Of a stretch of 64,000 bases of DNA, positions 57,480 to 64,000 are shown in pieces. Made by a program: the position numbers and the translations under genes. The number at the start of each line of letters is the position of its first letter. Within the stretch, counting starts at the first letter, position 1. The stretch spans positions 25,407,501-25,471,500 of the forward strand of contig CM066169.1 of assembly GCA_033629205.1 (NCBI GenBank), written 5' to 3'. The notes below the pieces were generated by a model. The model made no database searches. It had not been told where the DNA came from and saw only the letters and a program-made list of their open reading frames with translations. Origin of the DNA: Lithocarpus polystachyus. Taxonomy: Eukaryota > Streptophyta > Magnoliopsida > Fagales > Fagaceae.

Positions 57480-58890
57480 GAACATACAACCAGGATAGGC
57501 ACTTTGGCTAGCTAATCCATACGCCGAGCACTTGCGATATTCCTAAGGGAAAACCAGGACATGTTCGCCTGGAGTCATGAGGACATGCCAAGAATTGATC
57601 CGTCGATCATAGTCCACAAGTTGAACGTATCACCCTCATCTCCCCCGTTTGGCAGAAAAAGCGGGTGTTTGCACAAGAACGAGACAAAGCCATAGTTGAA
57701 GAGGTGCAAAAATTACAAGAAGCAGACTTCATACAAGAGTATACTACTTTGATTGGCTGGCAAATGTGGTGATGGTCAAAAAAGCCAATAGGAAGTGGAA
57801 AATGTGCATAGACTTCATAGACTTGAACAGGGTATGCCCTAAAGACAGCTATCCTCTTTCGTGAATTGACATCTTGGTAGATTCGATTGCAAGACACCAA
57901 TTGCTAAGCTTCATGGATGTCTTTTCTGGCTACAACCAGATCAAAATAAATGAGGCCAACCAGGAGAAAACTTCATTTGTTACCAGCCCTCTCTTCTGTT
58001 ACAAAGTAATGCTGTTCGGACTCAAGAACGTGGGCGCCACTTACCAAAGGCTAATGAACAAGATGTTCACACATCAAATTGGGAGGAACGTGCAAGTTTA
58101 CGTGGACGACATGCTGGTGAAGAGTATATGGGAGGACGACCATTTAAGCGACCTCCAAGAGACCTTCGACACCCTTTAGGCTTATAACATGAAGCTGAAT
58201 CCCAGCAAATGTGCGTTTGGGGTGACGGCCGGGAAATTCCTGGGGTTCATGGTATCCTAAAGAAGCATCGAGGTCAACTTAGACAAGATATGGGCGATAA
58301 TGGAGATGACTCTACTGGTAAGTGTCAAGGAGGTACAGAGCCTAAACGGTAAGGTTGCTGTATTGAATAGGTTTATGAGCTAAGATAAGTGCCTACCTTT
58401 CTTCTGCATATTAAGGACGTCTTTTGAATGGACGGCCAAATGTCAGCAAGCGTTCGAAGACCTGAAAGCATACCTCTCCTCCCCACCATTGCTAAGTCCT
58501 TCCAAACTAGGAGAGAAATTATTCCTATATCTGGCCGTCTCCTTGGCAGCTGTAGGCGCGGCCTTAGTCAGAGAAGAAGATAGGGTATAGAAGCCAGTTT
58601 ACTACACTAGTAGAGCACTTTGGGGCGCAGAAGAAAGATATCCCCTGATGGAGAAGCTTGCCTTTGCGTTAGTCAGCTCGGAAACTTAAGCCATATTTTC
58701 AAGCTCATATTGTGATCGTCTTGACCAATAAACCATTACGAAGGGCAATGAGTAGCCCAAAAGTAGTTGGACGGATGGTGCTATGGACAATCGAGTTGAG
58801 CGAGTTCGACATATAGTATCACTCGCAGATGGCCGTGAAAGGGTAGGTCGTTGCTGATTTCATCAGAGAGTTCACTAACATAGAGGATTA
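57480..58890 (+). pseudogene. Reverse transcriptase and first RNase H of element 2
   Basis: DMFAWSHEDMP and HKLNV begin RT, then many stops. FMDVFSGYNQI and CYKVMLFGLKNVGATYQR (57910-58060) lead to YVDDM at 58099-58113. CAFGVTAGKFLGF, then the RNase H part (LYLAVSLAAVGAALV, YYTSRALWGAEERY). About ten stops or shifts; no activity possible. Confidence 0.85.
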
Positions 58891-58913
58891 GGGGACAGAC
58901 GCACAGTCATTGT

Positions 58914-59340
58914 GGAGTATCCACATGGATGGATCCTCCAACAGACGATGAGGCAGAGCTAGTGTGATACTCTATAGCCCGGAAAGGGACAAGGTCGAAT
59001 GCATGGTCCAACTTGATTTCCCTACCACTAATAATGAAACAGAATATGAAGCCTTGATAGCTGGGCTGGATCTAGCGAAAGCGGCAGGAGCCATGAATGT
59101 AATAGTATATTGCGACTCTTAAGTAGTCACTAGTCAAGTCAATGGCGAATATGAATGCAAAGGCGAACGTGTGAAGAAGTAATTGGAACAAGTAAAGAGT
59201 CGGTTGAACAACCTCCAAGCAAAGTTCGTTCAAATCCCAAGAGAAGAGAACAAGCTAGCCGACCGTCTCGCCAAGGCTGCATTAGCAGAACTTATGATCA
59301 CCCCCAGCCAGGTACCGTCCTTCGTTCAATCCTCCCCACC
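58914..59340 (+). pseudogene. Second (archaeal-type) RNase H of element 2
   Basis: HMDGSSN, NNETEYEALIAGLDLAK, VIVYCDS and ENKLADRLAKAA are the four motif regions, with stops between. The arrangement matches element 1 and supports the Tat placement. Confidence 0.8.
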
Positions 59341-59499
59341 AATAGATAGCATCAGTGTGTAGGAGATAGGTCCTGAGAGCTACTAGACGACACCAATAAT
59401 CTCTTACTTGAAGGACGGTGAGTTATTGTTCTGAGTAAAGGCATTTTATACAAACGGGGCTTCTCTCGACCGTACCTAAGGTGTCTCATCCCAGAGGAG

Positions 59500-60285
59500 G
59501 CAAATTATGTAATGTGAGAAGTCCACGAAGGAGTCTGTAGGAACCATTCCGGCTCACGATCATTAGTACACAAACTCATCCGGGCGGGATACTATTGGCC
59601 TACCATGCTGAAGGATGCTACTACTTATGTTAAATCATGTGACAAGTGCTAGAGGTTTGCCAACCTCATCCGACAGCTTTAGAAGAACTAACTCCGGTTA
59701 CGGCTTCGTGGCCGTTCGCGCAATGGGGATTGGACATTATGGGTTAGTTCCCAACCACAGTTCGACAGCTAAAGTTCTTGGTGGTCGGCATAGACTACTT
59801 CACTAAGTGGGTAGAAGCAGAGGCACTAGCCACAATTATGAAGAAAAATGTGCAAAGCTTCGTATGGAGAAATATCATCTACATATGGAAGTGACGCAGT
59901 CATTCCAGCTGAGATAGGACTCATAAGCTACCGAGTGGAAAACCATGAAAAGGAGAGGAACGACGAAGCACTACGCCTACAGCTTGATCTGGTGGACGAG
60001 GTCAGAGCAACGACTGAGCAAAGGTTAGCATGATACAAAGACCTCATGGCCAAGCACTACAATTCCAGGGTCAAGCATAGGGACTTTCAGGTCGGAGATT
60101 TTGTCTTAAGAAAGGTAATGGGTGCCACAAAAGACCCCTCCCAGGGGAAGCTATGAGCTAACTGGGAAGGACCATACAGAATTGCAGCATGGCATAGGAA
60201 GGGAACATTCCACCTGGTGACGTTGGACAGGCAAAAATTGCACCACCTCTGGAACACGGAGCACCTGAAGAAGTACTACCAGTAG
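59500..60285 (+). pseudogene. Integrase of element 2, catalytic core deleted
   Basis: The HHCC zinc finger is recognisable (VHEGVCRNHSG, KSCDKC). After NVQSFVWRNII (about 59838-59870) the sequence jumps to YGSDAVIPAEIGL, so about 100 codons with the second Asp and the Glu of DD35E are missing. The C-terminal part (QVGDFVLRKV, NWEGPYRI, HLKKYYQ) ends at TAG 60283-60285. Confidence 0.82.
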
Positions 60286-60454
60286 ACGAGCAACGACACT
60301 CCTCATTCCCAGCCTTTTCCTTTTAGTTTAATTTTTATCTACAGTTTCTTTTAAGCCTAAGGGCAAGTTATTTTTAAGACAGTTTTACGCATGAATTACC
60401 ATAATAATAAGATGAGTTATTTAGACATGTCACATGTTTATGTCTACATTTCTA

Positions 60455-60890
60455 TCAAATCAAGTCCTCAAAGTGCACAGGCTCTTTGGGATGAATTAAA
60501 ATATCAAGTCCAAAGTGGACGGACTTGTCCCAAAGGAATGAATAAAATATTGAGTCTAAAGTGGACAGACTTATTCCAAAGGGATGATTTAAAATATTAA
60601 GTCCAAAGTAGACAGACTCATCCCAAGGGGATGATTTAAAATATTAAGTCCAAAGTAGACGATCTCATCCCAAGGGGGTAATTTAAAATATAGTCTAAAG
60701 TGGACGGGCTCATCCTAAGGGGATGATTTAAAATATTAAGTCCAAAGTAGACAGGCTCATCCCAAAGGGGCGATTTAAAATATAAAGTCCAAAGTGGACG
60801 GGTTCATCCCAGAGGGGAGATTTAAAACGTTAAGTCCAAAGAGGATGGATTCATCCTAAAAGGGTGATTTAAAAATTTATGAGATCCATA
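60455..60890. repeat. Tandem array of about 47-bp units with two palindromes (element 2)
   Basis: GTCCAAAG or GTCTAAAG recurs at about 60508, 60554, 60601, 60648, 60693, 60740, 60787 and 60834, a 45-47 base period. Each unit holds TCATCCCAAGGGGATGA and GTCCAAAGTGGAC, both short palindromes. More diverged units continue to about 61100. It lies between the end of pol and the end of the antisense gene, as in element 1. Confidence 0.9.
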
Positions 60891-61287
60891 AAGGAGACGG
60901 ACTCAACCATGCATTAAAATAAAAACGTCCATAGGAGGACGGGTTCATCTTGAAATAGATTATACTGTTCATGAGGTGGACGGGGATCACCCTAATGAGG
61001 CTTCTCAAGCTTGTCAGGTTCAAAGTGAACAGATTCAAATACATTTTCTTAAACCTGCAAAGAAAACGGATTCATCCTAGCTAATAAATTATATTCACAT
61101 AACCATAAATTGAACGGATTTATCTACAGGAATACAAATCAAAGTAGATGGGTGTTTTTAAGCAAATGATAAGTATATTATGAAAGCCAAATGCCCAAAT
61201 ACAAAAGCAACGGATAAAACATATATACTGTCCTTTAGAACTTTACATTTTAGCCAAAAAAAAAAAAAATTGTGTAAATTGAAAAAG

Positions 61288-63500
61288 CTACTGTTGGACC
61301 GGGGGGGGGGGGGGGGGAGGGGGGGTTTCTTCATCCTTCTCTTCCTCGATTGGCATGTCTTCAAATTGACGGGCGCCACCCTCGACGGTTTGGATTTGGC
61401 CTTCATAGGGAGTAGTCTTTCCGTCGTCACGAGGATGGACTACAAGGCCATCATCAACAAATAATTCGTTAGTGCTCTTGGAGTGGACGGGCTGAGTTGG
61501 AGTTCGGGCTTGGTCATCAATGGAAATATGTGATATGTCCAGGTCTGGGAAAGAAGCTTTGACTTGATGGAGGTAGTCGTCAAAGCCATCAGCAAAAGAG
61601 CCTCTGAGCTCAGCCAAGAGGGTGTCAGAATCACGGTACTCCCGTATCGCATCTTCCTTCTCTTGGTGGAGCTGTTCCTTGGCATCACTGATTCCCTTCT
61701 CTTTATCCTCAAGAACTTGCCTCAACACCTCCGTTTGGTTCTCCAACTCACCTCTGACTTGCTTGGAGAGTGCAAGCTTCTTCTACTGGATCATCTTCTA
61801 GGCCTTTAGCTCAGCTAGCTCATCCTCCGTCGACCTTGCCTTTGCCTTAACATCGTCTAGTGCCATCTCGTGGTTTAGGCAATGGCCTATCAACCCTTTC
61901 ATCATAGCATTGCCTAAAAACAAGGGGTTAGTGGCTAGACAGGTTAAAAGAAAGAAAGAGAAAGGGGACAGATAAAGTTACTTGCGCAATACTAGAAAGC
62001 CCCGTCTCCCCAATGGCTTCAGTCGCATGGTTGCTCAAGTCCTCATAGTCGTCAGCCGTGATGATGGATGAGAGCTGCTCCAGCGCGTACTTGGAATCCT
62101 CACGGCTGAGGACGAGTGGTTTCTTAGTGACGAGGACAAGACTTGTCATGAATCCCTTGCCCTTTCCCAGACCAATCAGAGTGACCGTCCTCTTGGTCTC
62201 AGCCCTTAACCCCACGATGGGCTCAGGGACAACTTTGGGCTTCTTTGGAAGACGGTCAGTCTTCTCCGACGGTTTCCTTTTGGTAGATGGGTTGGCCGGA
62301 CCCGTCCCTTTAGAGGGCTGACTCCCCTCTTATTTTTTCCTCGCAACAGCTTGCTGCTTGATGTAGGCCTTCTCTTGCTGTCCTCCATTTCTATACAAAG
62401 GTGGACGGATATCAGAAGTTAGATAATGTATAGACAAAGAAACAAAACCAAGCATACGGTTGTATCGGCAAGAAGTTGCTGTAGGTTTTGGTTTGTCACA
62501 ATACCAGTAGAGGGTGTCTCAGTTGACTAACTTAGCCCATGTCCTCTCTAACAGCTGGGTTTTGTTAAAATTTTTTTCCAAAAAGCTCTATTGTTCAAGT
62601 GAGACTTGTGGACGGTCCCGAGCTGCAAAAGGAGACGGTTAAAGAAACATGTAATAGTTGAAACAATTAAAGAACCTAAATATAGACGGATGCATACCCG
62701 ACGGGGGCATTATACCCCATGTTTTGTTAACGGACATAAATTCTTGGTCACCAGGGTGACACATCCATTCATCACCATCTATAAAGAAATAGCGACTCTT
62801 CCAGTTCTTGTTAGAGTCGGGGGTATCACACATGAACCTCAGCAATGGGCTTTTAGGCACAAAACTATACATGCCCTTGGACTGAACGATCTCAGTTTCG
62901 TGATAACAATGAAAAAATTCTTCCACCGTTAGCCTACGTGCCCCGTCGAACATGGCCCCATACTAGACCTTTATGCTAAGAAAAACCTTCCAAGCATTTG
63001 GGGAAATTTGGGTGACCGCCAGCCCCAAGTATTGAAGAAGGCAACAGTGGAGAGCATTTAGGGGGAATCTGAGCCCTGCTTTCAACATTTACTCATAGAC
63101 TCCGACGCCTTCGACGCCCTCATAGTAACACTTCTCTAATTTGTATGGTAGACGGAGGGGTATATGGTCGAGTATCTGGTACTTCTCCCTAAGTGTTTTG
63201 AAGTGTGAGTCTTTGATGGTAGAAATGAAGTCATTAACCGTCCCAAGGGGAGCATCATAAACTCCCTAAGTCCATTAAGACCTATGAAGGATTGGGTTGG
63301 GGGTTCAGCACTAACTAGGCCATCAGTAGAATCACCCTCTGACCTATTTGCATCCAAATCCCTATCCCTTGTGGAAGGTAAGGTGGCTGACGGTTCCTTT
63401 CGTCATTTTAGGTGCTGGGGTTGTTTTGACCTGATGGAGACACCTCATCGTTGCCCGCTCCTTTGTGGACACACAATTGCTCACTCGACGCATTAGACAT
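61288..63500 (-). pseudogene. Antisense accessory gene of element 2: N-terminal domain and coiled coil, disabled
   Basis: On the minus strand from ATG 63500 (a start MSNASSEQL). The domain part is read in pieces through LKAGLRFPLNALH, QISPNAW, then 62953-62639 with MCDTPDSNKNW and FFIDGDEW. A donor GTATGC follows PPSG near 62697. Later exons 62215-61928 (donor GTAACT) and about 61903-61288 encode a charged coiled coil (ENQTEVLRQVLEDKEKG) and a Pro-rich end. Stops and shifts are frequent. The N-terminal domain aligns with that of the antisense gene in element 1 (GLRFP versus GVRFP, PDSNKNW versus PDSNRN, DEW versus GNW). Function unknown. Confidence 0.7.
61302..61326. repeat. Poly-G run in the last exon of the antisense gene
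   Basis: A 17-G run, A, then seven G; encodes the poly-Pro end on the minus strand. Confidence 0.9.
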
Positions 63501-63745
63501 CTGTCACCTACACGTGACGGGTAAACCCTAAGACTCTGACGGTTTCACATAGACGACGGGCGTGCAAAGAAAAAACTTAAAGTTGTAAAGTAATTCAACA
63601 TAAAATACTAACCAGTTGAAAGAACAGCAAAATTTGGTGGATGACGATTGCACCAGGTAGACAGAGAGTAAGGTTTGCAAGTAGACGGAAGCGCTCTGAT
63701 TTGAGATTTGATGTGGAAAGTGAAAATGAGGAGGAAGCAAGTATG

Positions 63746-63754
63746 TATATATAG
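63746..63754 (-). promoter_or_regulatory. TATA box of the antisense gene in element 2
   Basis: CTATATATA on the minus strand, about 245 bases before the ATG at 63500, comparable to the roughly 210-base spacing in element 1. Confidence 0.5.
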
Positions 63755-63931
63755 AGGCAACAGCACGGAAGACGAAAGGATGCTTTGGTTAACGTAACTA
63801 ATCACCGAAAACGTGCCACGTGCCTCTACGACATTTATTGCCCATGGCTAGCCTGGCGGGCAAAATGCTCTTTTCGAGAGATGGGCTAGATCGTCACGGG
63901 TTCATCCGCAAATAAAGGTGACAGACCTATA

Positions 63932-63946
63932 GAGTGAGGGGGCAAC
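63932..63946 (+). promoter_or_regulatory. Polypurine tract of element 2
   Basis: GAGTGAGGGGGCAAC immediately precedes TGAAGAGG, the start of the 3' LTR. Confidence 0.65.
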
Positions 63947-64000
63947 TGAAGAGGGTAAAAACGAGATTGATGGATTGGATTAAGTAAACCTAACGGTGCT
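63947..64000 (+). repeat. Start of the 3' LTR of element 2 (cut by window)
   Basis: TGAAGAGG matches the 5' LTR start, then the two diverge strongly within 54 bases, in line with an old insertion. Confidence 0.55.

Larger units (their letters stand above)
54786..64000 (+). mobile_element. Ty3/gypsy retrotransposon, Tat type, heavily decayed (element 2; right LTR cut by window)
   Basis: LTR 54786-55343, primer site, gag, protease, RT, RNase H, second RNase H and integrase on the plus strand to 60285. Then a palindromic tandem array, an antisense gene on the minus strand, a polypurine tract and the first 54 bases of the 3' LTR (TGAAGAGG, as at 54786). Dozens of stops, frameshifts and a deletion in the integrase core show it is much older than element 1. 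The layout is otherwise the same, in opposite orientation. Confidence 0.9.

Noticed and set aside
60455..60890. Regular repeats resembling a CRISPR array
   Set aside because: Contiguous 47-bp tandem units without spacers, in a plant gypsy element.
61158..61464. Open frames in both directions over the poly-G run
   Set aside because: The plus-strand frame is a shadow of the antisense gene and the homopolymer; the second minus-strand frame is out of phase with the coiled-coil exon.

Overview
The window is nuclear DNA of a eudicot plant, probably a woody species, although no sequence here fixes the taxon. It is AT-rich, the genes have short GT-AG introns, F-box/FBD genes occur as a local family, and nearly everything else is plant transposons (Ty3/gypsy Tat type, copia-like LTRs, an L1-type LINE with RNase H, hAT, CACTA, MITEs, Helitron-like ends). 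Only one gene reads as fully intact by eye: a three-exon F-box/LRR/FBD gene at 46281-47996 (463 codons).

Region by region. 1-1063 holds the leader, a tRNA-iMet-type primer site and an LTR of a minus-strand copia-like element that runs off the left edge. 1068-11271 is a complete minus-strand Ty3/gypsy element with two 588-bp LTRs (15 differences by eye, about 97.4% identity), a perfect 5-bp target duplication (ACATT), primer site, polypurine tract, gag, protease, RT, two RNase H domains and integrase. Between pol and the 3' LTR it carries a spliced gene on the opposite strand with its own TATA box, and a 67/57-bp tandem repeat array. 11277-22400 is gene-poor DNA with a TIR transposon, a decayed gypsy LTR, hairpin MITEs, an hAT element with a perfect 8-bp duplication, and a MITE inside a MITE.

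22.5-50.4 kb is a locally duplicated F-box/FBD segment. Copy A (23959-25666) is a pseudogene split from its 5' leader by an hAT element at the start codon. Copy B (28230-29640) is a deleted pseudogene whose downstream flank holds a 3.8-kb CACTA element with a captured Cgr1-like gene fragment. Copy C (46281-47996) is intact. All copies share a long non-coding 3' tail that includes a 3'-UTR intron, and a fourth tail stands alone at about 49.86-50.4 kb. Between B and C lie a decayed LINE (36504-40652, minus) and a 1032-bp solo LTR with a perfect TATGC duplication.

50.4-54.8 kb is AT-rich with a Helitron-like end, then an intron-containing relic of a bifunctional nuclease (BBD/DUF151) gene. From 54786 to the right edge is a second, far more decayed plus-strand Tat-type gypsy element. 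It has the same layout as the first: pol, palindromic tandem array, then an antisense spliced gene with a homologous N-terminal domain and a coiled-coil C-terminal part. The repeated arrangement of convergent pol and antisense gene with a repeat array between them is the most interesting structure in the window.
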